The notes: generated by a model from the sequence alone, not told the origin. A stretch of 64,000 bases of DNA from Oceanispirochaeta crateris (GCF_008329965.1 NZ_CP036150.1:744001-808000); one strand, 5' to 3'; counted from the first letter of the stretch, positions 19,201 through 27,819 are shown. Numbers and translations are program-made.

Positions 19201-19378
19201 CAATTTGTTCCGGAGCCGCACCGGCATAAACCGTCTGGATTGTAATATAGGGAATTTCGGCATCGGGCATGAGGTTCAAGGGTAGGTTCATAAATCCTAA
19301 GATTCCAAATAGGAGTAAGGCGACCATAACCATCGAAATGAGAACCGGTCTTTTAATGGATAAATCGGATAAAAACAC
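16271..19378 (-). CDS. RND efflux pump permease, AcrB/MdtC (HAE) type
   Basis: 1035 residues, normal length for an HAE-RND pump. The N-terminal helix begins LSIKRPVLISMVMVALLLFG. A porter domain follows (about 35-335), then a first helix bundle (about 336-540, with FLHDFRSTLIVAISMPLSI), a second porter domain, and a final bundle containing GMVVNNAILILEY and the GIGSSGAEMRQPMG segment. The pump uses proton influx to push substrate into the channel. It lies between adaptor and TolC genes, and the operon diverges from a two-component pair that probably controls it. The substrate (drug, bile-like compound, lipid) is unknown. Confidence 0.95.
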   Translation of the reverse strand: MFLSDLSIKRPVLISMVMVALLLFGILGFMNLPLNLMPDAEIPYITIQTVYAGAAPEQIENLITKKIEDEVSSISLLKSIQSYSLNSVSIIILEFELEKSTDVALQDVKEKVDAITNKLPDSADDPIMSKIDIAASPVIELLISGDIEPTELFYLANTTVKDRISQIQGVGNVDVLGGFEREIRVEFDNKTVYENSLNLTQIAGILAYANMDMPGGNFQNQGQDYSVNMKGEISSTDELETMMIPTASGMRMLGQVANINPSSEDIRQRVTYFNTQEGLRQENAVLLSIIKSPEGNPVNVAQDVKTILGELQDLLPESVNLNITMDDSVYIQDTVNDTLNNILLGILFTAGILLFFLHDFRSTLIVAISMPLSIIPTFIVMDQMGISLNLMSLMGLSTSVGVLVMNSVVVLENIFRHKDMGHSRKKAASSGTAEVTVAVIASTLTNVCVFLPLGTMGGIIGIFIGDFAITVVIATLFSLLISFTLTPMLASLLLPETEKKKNKISQKIEDFFTTLEKGYAFLLEKILHNRLRSTLLILATLLLFVASMAAFTIIPFEFTPAMDSGSVTVEVELSEDASLEQTGATLKKIEDRISRFSEVKQIVTNLGSLSTMDSGTNLAKQDLQLISKDLRQNNIIIAGKIGAELSDIPGAVIRTNAASGMGSGSAPVAFYLQGNDLDELRNYTTLIKEKMALIPGVTGINSSLKSGKPEITLLPNRQNLSEMGVTIQDLAMSMRSAIDGIVMTQMKADSREYNIRVTLADTEVSSYESIRNIPVSTRNGTYPLSYFTEIQVEEGVNKLLRIDKQSSVEITANLLPGAVLGTITGSIDEIADEVLQNKVKIKWGGDADMMNETISRMGFAFIIAIVLTYMLLAGVLEKVGQPLLILSTVPLSLIGVVALFLLGGFSMNMISMMAVVMLVGMVVNNAILILEYTNQLRAAGKDVRTALLEACPTKLQPILMANIATILGMLPMALGIGSSGAEMRQPMGLVSIGGLVAATFLTLFVIPAIENALEFGKEEKKLKKAMKKSKKVEPQ

Positions 19379-19425
19379 GAGTATTCCTCCTGTGTTGTTC
19401 TAAATTAAGAAATGGATCTGTCTGA

Positions 19426-20487
19426 CTATTCTTGGAGAACCACTTGTCCTGAGTTTTCTTCAACGACGAGGAGGAGTGATTCGTCTTTCACAAGATTTAC
19501 TCCCTGGCTAATAAGCTTGTCTTTAGGAGATAAACCGGAAAGGACTTCATAATACATCCCCTGTCTTAATCCTGTCTGGATGATCTGCTTCTTTGCATAA
19601 CCATCTTGATCCAGATAAACAAACCATTCATTCTGATTCTTAAGAATCTCATTTCTGTGAACAACAAGGGCATTGGGAATCAGCATCGTTTCAATATTGA
19701 CATTGGCAGTCACACCGCTGGGAACCGCGTGCTCAACATTGCTGAATTTTACATGCACGGCAAAGGCTTTCTGTTCACTATCCATAGCCAGATCTACCTG
19801 TGTCACTATGCCGCTCAGACTCAATCCTTCCCAGTTTGCAGTGGCTCTTTGTCCCTTGGCTATCTGTCTGATTTCGTGATCGGATACCCAGACAATTGTT
19901 GTCAATTCATCATAGTTGGAGACAGTAAAGAGTTGATCTCCGGCTCGTACATTATCAGAGGCTTTAATATTTAATCTGGTGATATAACCCGAAATAGGAG
20001 CCTTCACTTCCAGCATGTCGTTTACGGCAATCCAATTGGCTTTCTGAACCTCATACTGTGTTTTTGTATCATCATAGGTTTGTCTGGATATACCGTTACT
20101 ATTGTAAAGATTTTCAATCCTTTTAAATGCCTGTTCGGCAGCGTTATACCCGGCTTGGGCCTGATAGTAGTTCGAGGCAGGATTATTCTTGGGAAATCGA
20201 ATGATCGCCTGATCCTTATGAACATAGTCTCCCACACTGACAAGGATTTCTTCCACCGTATCGGATACCATGGATGAACCAGTAGACTCTTTGATACCCT
20301 TGAGAGAAGAGGTAAAACTCAAGTAAGTTGAAAAATCCTGGGGATTCACAACTCTTATGTTTACAGGTATTCCATTTTCTTTATGGATTTCTTCAATATT
20401 CTTAAGGACTTCCTGGTCCTGTTTCTGACAGGATACTATTGATAGGATCAATAACATGATCCCCGAAAAAGCGATACATTTTTTCAT
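19426..20487 (-). CDS. RND efflux periplasmic adaptor (membrane fusion) lipoprotein
   Basis: 353 residues. A lipoprotein signal ends at the lipobox IVSC (Cys about 20), anchoring it in the inner membrane facing the periplasm. A biotinyl/lipoyl-like half motif (VGDYVHKDQAIIRF), a short helical hairpin (about 105-155), the returning lipoyl half (VKAPISGYITRLN) and beta-barrel and membrane-proximal domains follow, as in HlyD/AcrA-type adaptors. It bridges the pump and TolC encoded downstream (47 bases to the pump gene). It is the first gene of the efflux operon. Confidence 0.92.
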   Translation of the reverse strand: MKKCIAFSGIMLLILSIVSCQKQDQEVLKNIEEIHKENGIPVNIRVVNPQDFSTYLSFTSSLKGIKESTGSSMVSDTVEEILVSVGDYVHKDQAIIRFPKNNPASNYYQAQAGYNAAEQAFKRIENLYNSNGISRQTYDDTKTQYEVQKANWIAVNDMLEVKAPISGYITRLNIKASDNVRAGDQLFTVSNYDELTTIVWVSDHEIRQIAKGQRATANWEGLSLSGIVTQVDLAMDSEQKAFAVHVKFSNVEHAVPSGVTANVNIETMLIPNALVVHRNEILKNQNEWFVYLDQDGYAKKQIIQTGLRQGMYYEVLSGLSPKDKLISQGVNLVKDESLLLVVEENSGQVVLQE

Positions 20488-20640
20488 TCAAAAACCTCTT
20501 TAACCTATAATTAAATGTGCTCCTCAGGGTAGATTTCCCGAGAAATCAGTCATTCGTGTATTCATTCAAGTAAGATCAAAAATCTTCACTTCTTTTAAAA
20601 TGTAATGATTTTGATGAGAACAGTATAGTTTATGGAACTA

Positions 20641-20673
20641 GAACAAATCTGAACAAGTTGTTCTTATTTGTTC
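20641..20673. promoter_or_regulatory. 33-bp near-perfect palindrome of GAACA/TGTTC units, likely operator
   Basis: The left arm carries GAACAA twice at a 10-base period and the right arm carries the mirror TTGTTC twice at a 10-base period, around a central G at 20657. Only two base pairs in the 16-base arms mismatch. Further related half-sites occur just outside (GAACAG near 20618, GAACTA at 20635, CTGTTC near 20685). It sits between the divergent efflux operon and the OmpR-type regulator gene. Tandem half-sites one helical turn apart are what OmpR/PhoB-type dimers bind, so autoregulation plus efflux control is inferred. Confidence 0.5.
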
Positions 20674-20771
20674 CCTTAGAGTTCCTGTTCATTTACTTTT
20701 TTTTATGGGAAAATATGAAAGAAAGTCATTAAAATCCCCAATTGTATAGAACATTATATGAGGGTAAGCCA

Positions 20772-21464
20772 TTGAAAGCTAGAATTCTGTTAATAGAAGA
20801 TGAAAAAGATATTGCCGACATCATTATGCTTTACTTGAGAAAGGATGGCATGGAGACCCTATGGAAAGACACGGGAGAATCAGGATTTGATTCTTTTATT
20901 GAAGGGAGTTTCGATCTCATAGTTCTGGATATAAACCTTCCAGGAATGGATGGATATGAAATCTTAAGGAAAATCCGTCAAAAAAGCCAAATCCCCGTCA
21001 TTATTGTTTCCGCCCGCCAGGAGGATGTAGATTTGATCCAGGGTTTTGGAACGGGGGCCGATGACTATGTAACAAAACCCTTCAGTCCCAGTGTGCTTGT
21101 GGCTCGAATCCGTGCTCATTTGAGACGGCATGAAGAGACTCATAGCGATGAGTCTCCTTTGTGCGAATTTGGTGATTTTAAATTGGATATAAACAGACAA
21201 ATTCTGACTCAAAATGAAAAGATCGTCAATCTCTCACCCCGCGAGATGGATCTCCTTGTTTTTTTAATCAAACAGCCTGGAGTCGCCGTCTCTCAGGAAG
21301 ATTTGTTTCATAGTGTGTGGGGGAACCATTTTGGCGATATGAGTACTGTTTCGGTCCATATAAGGAGGCTCCGTAATAAATTAGGTGAAGATTCCACTAA
21401 TCCACGGTATATAAGAACACGTTACGGTTATGGGTATTATTTTCAGGGAGATGGGATTCATTGA
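20772..21464 (+). CDS. OmpR/PhoB family response regulator
   Basis: 230 residues if started at TTG 20772, which has GAGGG seven bases upstream and begins the receiver domain properly (KARILLIEDEKDIADII); a TTG at 20742 is in frame but lacks support. The receiver domain spans about 1-120, with phospho-acceptor Asp53 (LDINLPGMDGY), conserved SAR and KPF. The winged-helix output domain spans about 130-228, ending RTRYGYGYYF. It overlaps its partner kinase by 4 bases and is divergent from the RND operon, its likely target. No ATG start is available in frame near the domain start. Confidence 0.92.
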   Translation: MKARILLIEDEKDIADIIMLYLRKDGMETLWKDTGESGFDSFIEGSFDLIVLDINLPGMDGYEILRKIRQKSQIPVIIVSARQEDVDLIQGFGTGADDYVTKPFSPSVLVARIRAHLRRHEETHSDESPLCEFGDFKLDINRQILTQNEKIVNLSPREMDLLVFLIKQPGVAVSQEDLFHSVWGNHFGDMSTVSVHIRRLRNKLGEDSTNPRYIRTRYGYGYYFQGDGIH

Positions 21465-22825
21465 AGAAGAAATGCAGAAAACTCATGAGCTGGAGAATGA
21501 TCATTTTGAATCTGATCCTTCCTATCAATCTGGTCATTCTCATCTTTATCCTATTTATTCAGATCTGGTACCTCCAATTTAACACGGATGAACGGGGTCT
21601 CCAGGCAAAAAGATTCCTGGCCAAACCCTTGCTCGAAATTGTCAGTGGGAATCAGGATGAAAGGAATATCCCGCTCTGGTTAACATCTGTCGTTCTTGAG
21701 GATGGTAGGGTCTTATACCCTTTTACAAATACGCATTTGATGGTTCCCGATTCCTTTCCAGAGGGATTTAAAATTCAGGATTATTTCATCACACTCATTA
21801 CAGCCATCGAGAGCGATATCAGTATTACCAGCTTCGTCTATAAGGGACAAAGAGGCATTTGCACCTTTGACATTGATCTTTTGCCTAGTCATTATAAAAT
21901 ACTTCAAAAGCCTAGGTATCTTTTCAATCTATTTCTGGTCTCTACTTTGATCTTCCTTTTGGGAGCAGGCATCATGTATAAGCTGAAAAAGGAAATCATG
22001 GAGCTTATAAAGGCCTCTAACCGATTGAAGAACATGGATTTTAACACTCCTCTTGTGGCTAAAAAAGAAAATGAACTCTTTTCTGTGTTCAATGCCTTTG
22101 AAGAGATGCGTCTGGAGCTAAACAACACTAGGCATCTGGGTATTAACTTCATGATGTCCGTAACACATGATTTAAAAACACCACTAACATCCATAAGAGG
22201 ATATCTTGAAGCCTTTAAGGATGGTCTTGTGGAAAATCCAGAAGATGCCGCAGATATCATCAATATTCTGTTAGGAAAAACCGGATTATTAGAAGAGAGG
22301 ATTGATGAGATGCTTGATTTCTCTCAGGTCATTACGGTCCAATCGGATGTTGTAAATGAAATATTCTCAGTCAAAGAATGGATTGATGGCCTCATTCAGT
22401 ACTTCAATGAAGAATCGATTCTGTACAATAAGAATTTATCTGTCTTAGAAGACTATCCCGAGGAATTGAAAATATCCGGTAGTTCAAAACAGCTGAACCG
22501 TGCCATCATCAACCTTTATGATAATGCCTGTAAGCATACGGCTGTAAATGACTCAATAAGGTTCAGTGTGGCTTATGAGGCCCCCCAGGGACTTATCAGA
22601 ATTCGAATGGAAGACAATGGTCCAGGGGTTTTAGAAGAGGATAGAAAACGGATTTTTGAACTATTCTATAAAAAAGATCATGGCCGTAATTCCCGGGGGA
22701 TGGGGATTGGTTTATCCTCAGTTAAATTTGTAGCTGAAGTGCATTATGGCTCTGTCGCTTGCCATGAATCCGATCTGGGTGGGGCCTGTTTCGAGGTTAT
22801 TTTACCGGTGTTTCAGGATTCATAA
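21461..22825 (+). CDS. Membrane sensor histidine kinase
   Basis: 454 residues from TTG 21461, which overlaps the regulator stop (TTGA); ATG 21485 is an alternative eight codons later. Two membrane segments (about 13-33 and 150-170) flank an extracytoplasmic sensor domain of about 110 residues. A HAMP-like linker follows, then a HisKA domain with VTHDLKTPLTSIRGYLEAF (phospho-His near 233), and a HATPase domain with N-box INLYDNACKHT, DNGPGV and the GMGIGLSSVK G-box. It should phosphorylate the regulator encoded immediately upstream. The sensed signal is unknown; envelope stress or a pump substrate fits the context. Confidence 0.92.
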   Translation: MKKKCRKLMSWRMIILNLILPINLVILIFILFIQIWYLQFNTDERGLQAKRFLAKPLLEIVSGNQDERNIPLWLTSVVLEDGRVLYPFTNTHLMVPDSFPEGFKIQDYFITLITAIESDISITSFVYKGQRGICTFDIDLLPSHYKILQKPRYLFNLFLVSTLIFLLGAGIMYKLKKEIMELIKASNRLKNMDFNTPLVAKKENELFSVFNAFEEMRLELNNTRHLGINFMMSVTHDLKTPLTSIRGYLEAFKDGLVENPEDAADIINILLGKTGLLEERIDEMLDFSQVITVQSDVVNEIFSVKEWIDGLIQYFNEESILYNKNLSVLEDYPEELKISGSSKQLNRAIINLYDNACKHTAVNDSIRFSVAYEAPQGLIRIRMEDNGPGVLEEDRKRIFELFYKKDHGRNSRGMGIGLSSVKFVAEVHYGSVACHESDLGGACFEVILPVFQDS

Positions 22826-22878
22826 AAGTAAGAATTTCCAATTTTCGATTCTAAATGGGGGAGGATCTATTCTTACTT
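22826..22878. terminator. Possible bidirectional terminator, 10-bp stem with long loop
   Basis: AAGTAAGAAT at 22826-22835 and its exact complement ATTCTTACTT at 22869-22878 flank 33 bases, with a short T-run just past it on the plus strand. It lies at the junction of the convergent kinase and MFS genes and overlaps the last codons of the MFS gene. The long loop makes this a weak call. Confidence 0.3.
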
Positions 22879-24072
22879 CTTTTTGAAATGCAGGGGCTCG
22901 GCTACGAGAAAACCCATGATTGCCGCACCGGCGAATCCAATTGTTCCAATCCCTAAAGCCGCGGCGCCCAGGCTCAGAGTTGCAGCCACGGCACTTACGA
23001 CAAAAGGGCCTCCTGTTGTACCCAAGTCCACAATAAAACGCCAGACTCCGATAAACTCTCCAGGATTTTTAGAGGGGGCAAAATCAGTGCTCAATGTCAT
23101 GTTTATTCCACTGCCAAGGCCGTTTCCTATTCCGGCAATTACAACAATCAGGATCATCCCCGCAAAAGAAGCAGCCATGGGAAAAAGCATTAAGCTGAGT
23201 GAGACTAAAACAAGGCTGGGAACAGCAGTCATTTTTCTTCCCCAGTGATCCATGATGATTCCCGCAGGATAAAAGAGGACGAGTTCTGCTGCATACATAA
23301 TTCCAACAGCAATCCCTATTTGAGAAACAGTGAGACCTATGGATTCACCAACAAGGGGTACAATGGCCTGTCGGGCAGTACGCAGCAATTGGAGGACAAT
23401 CACAGCCAGTCCTGCTGTTGAAAATATAAGGCGGTTCTCCTTGAGAATCACCGTAGTCCTTGAAAGTGCTCTCTCAGTACTTGAGAGAATACCAGAGCTT
23501 TCCGATTTGGGGAGCCAGATAAGGAGAAAAACAAGACTCAGGTAGATGGATAAGGCAAAGAGCCAGAAGGCAAAACTATACCCCCAGTTCTGGGCAATAA
23601 AACCGCCTATTATGGGTCCGATAAAGCTTCCCATACGATTTCCGCCACCAAGAAAGGCTAATGCCCGTCCTCGTGATGCGGAGGGGACCAGTGCCCGAAA
23701 ATAGGAGAGACGAGACACAAAAAATACAGTATGCACAGTTCCAAGGAGAAATATGAGAATTCCGAAACTCCATAGCTCTCTGCTGAATCCAAGTATCACA
23801 GCCAGGGTAGCTTCCAGGAAGGTTGATATCAGAATTACCTTCCGATTACCAAAACGAGTAATTAAAAATCCAGCCGGGATATTGAGTAAAAGATTGCCTA
23901 AACCAAATAAACCAATAATAAAACTTGTTATTGAAATAGATGCTCCCAAATTCCGTGCATAAAGGGCTAGGATGGGTAATACCATTCCGGAACCAATAAA
24001 CATAAAAGCCGATGGCACATAAAATGGAAGAATCAGACTCCTGAATTGGAATTCTCCCGAATTATTAGTCAA
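22873..24072 (-). CDS. MFS transporter (drug/metabolite exporter type)
   Basis: 399 residues with about 12 membrane helices. The MFS motif A-like sequence between helices 2 and 3 is visible (GFLITRFGNRKVILI, about 62-76), with a second-half counterpart (GIIMDHWGRKMTAVP). The N-terminus FYVPSAFMFIGSGMVLPILA fits the multidrug (DHA1-like) exporters. The substrate is unknown. It is transcribed toward the histidine kinase gene and stands alone, with about 150 bases before radC. Confidence 0.85.
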   Translation of the reverse strand: MTNNSGEFQFRSLILPFYVPSAFMFIGSGMVLPILALYARNLGASISITSFIIGLFGLGNLLLNIPAGFLITRFGNRKVILISTFLEATLAVILGFSRELWSFGILIFLLGTVHTVFFVSRLSYFRALVPSASRGRALAFLGGGNRMGSFIGPIIGGFIAQNWGYSFAFWLFALSIYLSLVFLLIWLPKSESSGILSSTERALSRTTVILKENRLIFSTAGLAVIVLQLLRTARQAIVPLVGESIGLTVSQIGIAVGIMYAAELVLFYPAGIIMDHWGRKMTAVPSLVLVSLSLMLFPMAASFAGMILIVVIAGIGNGLGSGINMTLSTDFAPSKNPGEFIGVWRFIVDLGTTGGPFVVSAVAATLSLGAAALGIGTIGFAGAAIMGFLVAEPLHFKKK

Positions 24073-24223
24073 AAGATTCTCCTTTGGATTCTATATAACC
24101 AGAGTCCAAAAATTCTAAAAAGGAATGATGAATCTTAACATGATTTCATAGTTTTATTGATTTTTTTGAAAAATAAGACTGTTTTCCAAGGCTTAAAGAG
24201 AATCTGAAAAATAACTACCTTTC

Positions 24224-24904
24224 TTAAATTTTGTTTTCTTCCAGAAAACTGTAGTATCCCTTATGGGAAAAGATGACATGATCAAGCAGTTCAATCCCCA
24301 GAAGTACACCCGCCTTTTGCAGTCTATAAGTAATATCCCGGTCTTCTTTGCTTGGTTCAAGATTCCCTGACGGGTGGTTATGGGCAACCACAAGACTGGC
24401 ACTCCGCAACTCGATTGCGGTGCTGAATATTTCACGGGGATGTATGATCGTACGATTTAAGATTCCCTTAGATACGGTTGTAATATCAATCACCTCATGG
24501 GCTCCATTGAGACAAATGCTGAAAAAATACTCCTGCTGTCTATCGCCATAATGTGACAGGAGTGGATAAATATCAGCAGGAGACATGATTTTTCTGTTCC
24601 GGGGACTGTAAATGCGTCGGGAGAGTTCCATGGAGGCTGCCAGTAGGGTTGCTTTTGCGGGTCCAATCCCTTCAATTGATAGGAAATCGTCGGCTTCCAG
24701 AACTATGTTTGACTCATCTGTTAACTTCAGAACCTGGGAAGCAATTTTTTCAACTGGATTTTTTTTACTTCCGCTGCCGATCAATATAGCCATGAGCTCT
24801 ATGTCTGAGAGTGACTCGGCACCTCTGTCCCTGAGTTTTTCCCGCGGTCTGTCAAATACAGACATGGCGGAAATTTTTGTCAGCCTATATGTTTTCATAC
24901 CCAT
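24224..24904 (-). CDS. radC: RadC family JAB-domain protein
   Basis: 226 residues. An N-terminal helix-hairpin-helix-type region (about 10-95, RPREKLRDRGAESLSDIELM, and FLSIEGIGPAKATLLAA) precedes a JAB1/MPN metalloprotease-like domain. The metal motif VVAHNHPSGNLEPSKED (HxHPSG...D) lies near 172-188. This is the full-length RadC architecture. The once-proposed repair role is not firmly supported; the fold suggests a metal-dependent isopeptidase or nuclease, and the biochemical activity is unsettled. Two ATG codons (MGM) begin the frame. About 120 bases separate it from the oxidoreductase gene upstream on the same strand. Confidence 0.9.
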   Translation of the reverse strand: MGMKTYRLTKISAMSVFDRPREKLRDRGAESLSDIELMAILIGSGSKKNPVEKIASQVLKLTDESNIVLEADDFLSIEGIGPAKATLLAASMELSRRIYSPRNRKIMSPADIYPLLSHYGDRQQEYFFSICLNGAHEVIDITTVSKGILNRTIIHPREIFSTAIELRSASLVVAHNHPSGNLEPSKEDRDITYRLQKAGVLLGIELLDHVIFSHKGYYSFLEENKI

Positions 24905-25025
24905 AACTACTGCTCTTAACCGATTGAAAATTCAAGTTTTTAAAAGCAGAATGGAAAAGTATATTCCTATATCTTCAGTAAAATTCCGGTAGCAGCTTTG
25001 ATTCGAGAATAATAGAAATTCTTTT

Positions 25026-26666
25026 TTACCCCCTGTAGGTTTTGAAAATTTTGTAATTTTTATAACCTCCTGAAATATTATAAACCTCATTAAATCTTGA
25101 ATTCAGCAGTAAATTCTGAGCTGTGTTGCCTGAAACACCCTTGTTGCAGTGTGTGATGGTTGGCCTGTTTTTTTCCAGACGATGGAGGTTCTCTCTCAGC
25201 TTTGCCAAGGGTATATTCTCTGCACCCTCAATAGAGCCTCTTTCAAAATCTTTGGATGAACGAACATCAATAATCTGATACTCACTTTCATGTCCCAGGA
25301 GTTGTTCAGGTGTCACGATTTTTCTGTTCCGGTAAATGGCATTGCTTAATATCATACCCGTATACATGACAGGATCTTTTGTTGACGACAGCGGAGGAGC
25401 ATAGGATAAATCCAGGTGAAATAAGTCATCCACAGTCGCCCCGAAAGTCATGGCTGTAACAAATACATCAAGCCTTTTATCGACCCCTTTTTCGCCAATG
25501 ATCTGAACACCAAGCAGTTTGCCCGTTTTTCTGTCGGCCAGGGCCTTGATAATCATTTCCCTTGACTCCGGTAGGTATTTGCTCTGGTTTTCTTTGATAT
25601 TGTGAATGATTTCTACATCCATACCTGTCTTTTCGGATTCAAAGTGGGTCAAACCCGTTAGGCCGATATATAGATCGAAAAATTTAACGATTCCAGTGCC
25701 TAGTACTCCTCTAAATGCGAGGTCTCCACCGCTCAAGCTGTCCCCAGCTATCCTGCCCATTTTGTTTGCTGTAGATCCCATGGGCCTAAACATGGGATTG
25801 CCAGTGGATACCGACCAGACTTCTGCACAATCACCAACAGCCTTGATATGCTTTATGGATGTGTTCATCTTTTCATCGATCTGAATAGCCCCTGATTTCC
25901 CTAAGGCAATTCCCGCCGAGAGGGCTAAGCTGGTCTCTGCCTTGACACCCGCTGCAATAATGACCAGATCAGCTGGATAAATATTCCCGGATTTTGTACT
26001 CACCCTGGTTTTTTCGATTCTTTCCACCAACTCACCAAGAGCGTATTGAAGCTTGTTTTTTACACAGTAGTCTTCTATCCATGGGCTCATGTCATCATCA
26101 ATCAAGGGCATTAAGCTTGTTTTAGCTTCCACCAGACGAGTTGAAATCCCCCTTTTTATAAGGTTTTCAAAAATTTCCAGCCCAATGAAGCCCGCACCTA
26201 TGACAAGAGCATTAGAGACCGTCGTTTTTTCTAGATACTTTTCAAGAGACAGGGTGTCTTCCATTGTTTTAACAGTAAAAACATGTTCCTGATCTATCCC
26301 TTTTATGGGTGGAATCACAGCCTGGCTGCCTGTGGCAAGGACCAGTTCGTCGTAGTGATCCGTAAAAGTCGCTCCCTTATCAAGATTTTTGACTTCAATG
26401 GATCTAGATTCAGCTGAGAGACTGATGACCTCATGCCCTGTTTTGATATCAATCTGGAAGCGTTTTGCAAACCATTTGGGATCTCTTGGAACAAGGTCTT
26501 GTGCACTTATCTCATCCCGACCTATAAGATAGGGCATGCCACAAGTTGAATAGGATATGAACTGTCCCTTTTCATAGATGATGATTTCACATTTTTCATC
26601 GTTTCTTCTGAGTTTTGCGGCAACAGATGTTCCCGCAGCAACTCCACCGATTATGATGATTCTCAT
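25026..26666 (-). CDS. CoA-disulfide reductase-like flavoenzyme fused to rhodanese domain
   Basis: 546 residues. FAD-binding GGVAAGTSVAAKLRR is at the very N-terminus. The single redox cysteine of this class is Cys42 in SYSTCGMPYL, and an NAD(P)H-binding motif VIGAGFIGLEIFE lies near 153. AVGDCAE and the C-terminal dimer motif YAPPLSSTKDPV follow. A rhodanese domain occupies about 455-546 with catalytic Cys507 (HCNKGVSG). Enzymes of this design reduce CoA disulfide, CoA persulfide or polysulfide with NAD(P)H. The start overlaps the ACR3 stop by 4 bases, so it is co-transcribed with arsenite export. That couples thiol or persulfide redox to arsenic handling, which is inference. Confidence 0.88.
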   Translation of the reverse strand: MRIIIIGGVAAGTSVAAKLRRNDEKCEIIIYEKGQFISYSTCGMPYLIGRDEISAQDLVPRDPKWFAKRFQIDIKTGHEVISLSAESRSIEVKNLDKGATFTDHYDELVLATGSQAVIPPIKGIDQEHVFTVKTMEDTLSLEKYLEKTTVSNALVIGAGFIGLEIFENLIKRGISTRLVEAKTSLMPLIDDDMSPWIEDYCVKNKLQYALGELVERIEKTRVSTKSGNIYPADLVIIAAGVKAETSLALSAGIALGKSGAIQIDEKMNTSIKHIKAVGDCAEVWSVSTGNPMFRPMGSTANKMGRIAGDSLSGGDLAFRGVLGTGIVKFFDLYIGLTGLTHFESEKTGMDVEIIHNIKENQSKYLPESREMIIKALADRKTGKLLGVQIIGEKGVDKRLDVFVTAMTFGATVDDLFHLDLSYAPPLSSTKDPVMYTGMILSNAIYRNRKIVTPEQLLGHESEYQIIDVRSSKDFERGSIEGAENIPLAKLRENLHRLEKNRPTITHCNKGVSGNTAQNLLLNSRFNEVYNISGGYKNYKIFKTYRG

Positions 26667-27718
26667 GCTGTTTTCGTCTTTTCCTGCGGGAATTTGGTCT
26701 TCATGGATTTGGCAATTCTGACAAGACTCAGCATCACAGGAACTTCAACCAGAACACCAACTACTGTTGTTAAGGTGGCACCAGAAGATAATCCAAAAAG
26801 GCTGATGGCAACGGCAACGGCCAGCTCAAAGAAATTGGAAGCGCCTATCATTCCAGAGGGAGCAGCAACTTGATAGGGGACTTTCCAGAGTTTAGACCAG
26901 CCGAATCCTAAGAAAAAGATGAAGTAGGTTTGAATGATCAAGGGTATGGCAATCAATACAATTGCCACGGGATTTGCAAGTATGGTTTCACCCTGAAATG
27001 AAAAGATGATGACCAGGGTCAGGAGCAATCCTGCCTCGGTGATGCCTTCAAACTTTTTGCAAAAGACATTCTCAAACCAATCCATATTGTGCTTTTTCAG
27101 GAGTATTGTACGGGTAATGAAACCGGCAGATAATGGAATGACAACAAAAAGGATGACAGAGAGGAAGAGGGTATCCATGGGAACCTGAACATTGCTTACA
27201 CCCAAGAGAAGAGCGACAATGGGAGCAAATGCAAAAAGGATAATCAGGTCATTCACGGCAACCTGAACGACTGTATATCCGGGATCCCCATCGGAGAGAT
27301 AACTCCAGACAAACACCATGGCGGTACAGGGTGCGGCACCCAGTAGTACGGCTCCGGCGATATAATCAGTTCCCAGAGACTCTGGGATGAAGCTTCTAAA
27401 CACGACTTTGATGAAGAACCAGGAAATAAGGTACATTGTAAATGGTTTTATAAGCCAATTGATCACAAGGGTGATGACAAGGCCCTTAGGTTTTTTACCT
27501 GCATTGACAATGCTCTTAAAATCTACTTTCAGCATCATGGGGTAGATCATCAACCATATCAGAATGGCTACGGGAATGGAAACGCGGGCATATTCCATTT
27601 TTCCGAGGATTTCCGGTACCCGGGGAAACAAGACGCCCAAGGCGACACCTAAAACAATACATACACCTACCCACAGGGTCAGGTATTTAGCAAAAAAGCC
27701 TATTTTTTTCTCAATCAT
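26663..27718 (-). CDS. acr3: ACR3 family arsenite efflux permease
   Basis: 351 residues with about ten membrane helices. The family sequence MEYARVSIPVAILIWLMIYP and the conserved cysteine in helix 4 (Cys131 in LLGAAPCTAMVFVWSYL) are present; that cysteine is essential in characterised ACR3 proteins. The segment PSGMIGASNFFELAVAVAIS lies near 290. It exports As(III) as a proton antiporter. The gene has GGAG before the ATG. It is divergent from an ArsR gene at 27820, with an inverted-repeat operator overlapping its predicted promoter, and is followed by the flavoenzyme-rhodanese gene. ACR3 proteins are sometimes annotated as arsB. Confidence 0.93.
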   Translation of the reverse strand: MIEKKIGFFAKYLTLWVGVCIVLGVALGVLFPRVPEILGKMEYARVSIPVAILIWLMIYPMMLKVDFKSIVNAGKKPKGLVITLVINWLIKPFTMYLISWFFIKVVFRSFIPESLGTDYIAGAVLLGAAPCTAMVFVWSYLSDGDPGYTVVQVAVNDLIILFAFAPIVALLLGVSNVQVPMDTLFLSVILFVVIPLSAGFITRTILLKKHNMDWFENVFCKKFEGITEAGLLLTLVIIFSFQGETILANPVAIVLIAIPLIIQTYFIFFLGFGWSKLWKVPYQVAAPSGMIGASNFFELAVAVAISLFGLSSGATLTTVVGVLVEVPVMLSLVRIAKSMKTKFPQEKTKTA

Positions 27719-27749
27719 TTAGTTCTCCAATGAACGATTTATATTGGTA

Positions 27750-27777
27750 ATTTGGCAAAAGAACCAAATAGAGTCAA
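27750..27777 (-). promoter_or_regulatory. ACR3 promoter with embedded ArsR-type inverted repeat
   Basis: On the minus strand TTGACT (27777-27772) forms a -35, and 17 bases on, CAAATT serves as a weak -10. Between them lies the inverted repeat ATTTGG-N8-CCAAAT (27750-27769). A repressor bound there would block RNA polymerase. It lies between acr3 and the divergent ArsR gene, so ArsR control of both is the simple reading. Confidence 0.45.
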
Positions 27778-27819
27778 GTAGATATTGACGAATTCGAGAA
27801 AAATCATCACATTCATCTT

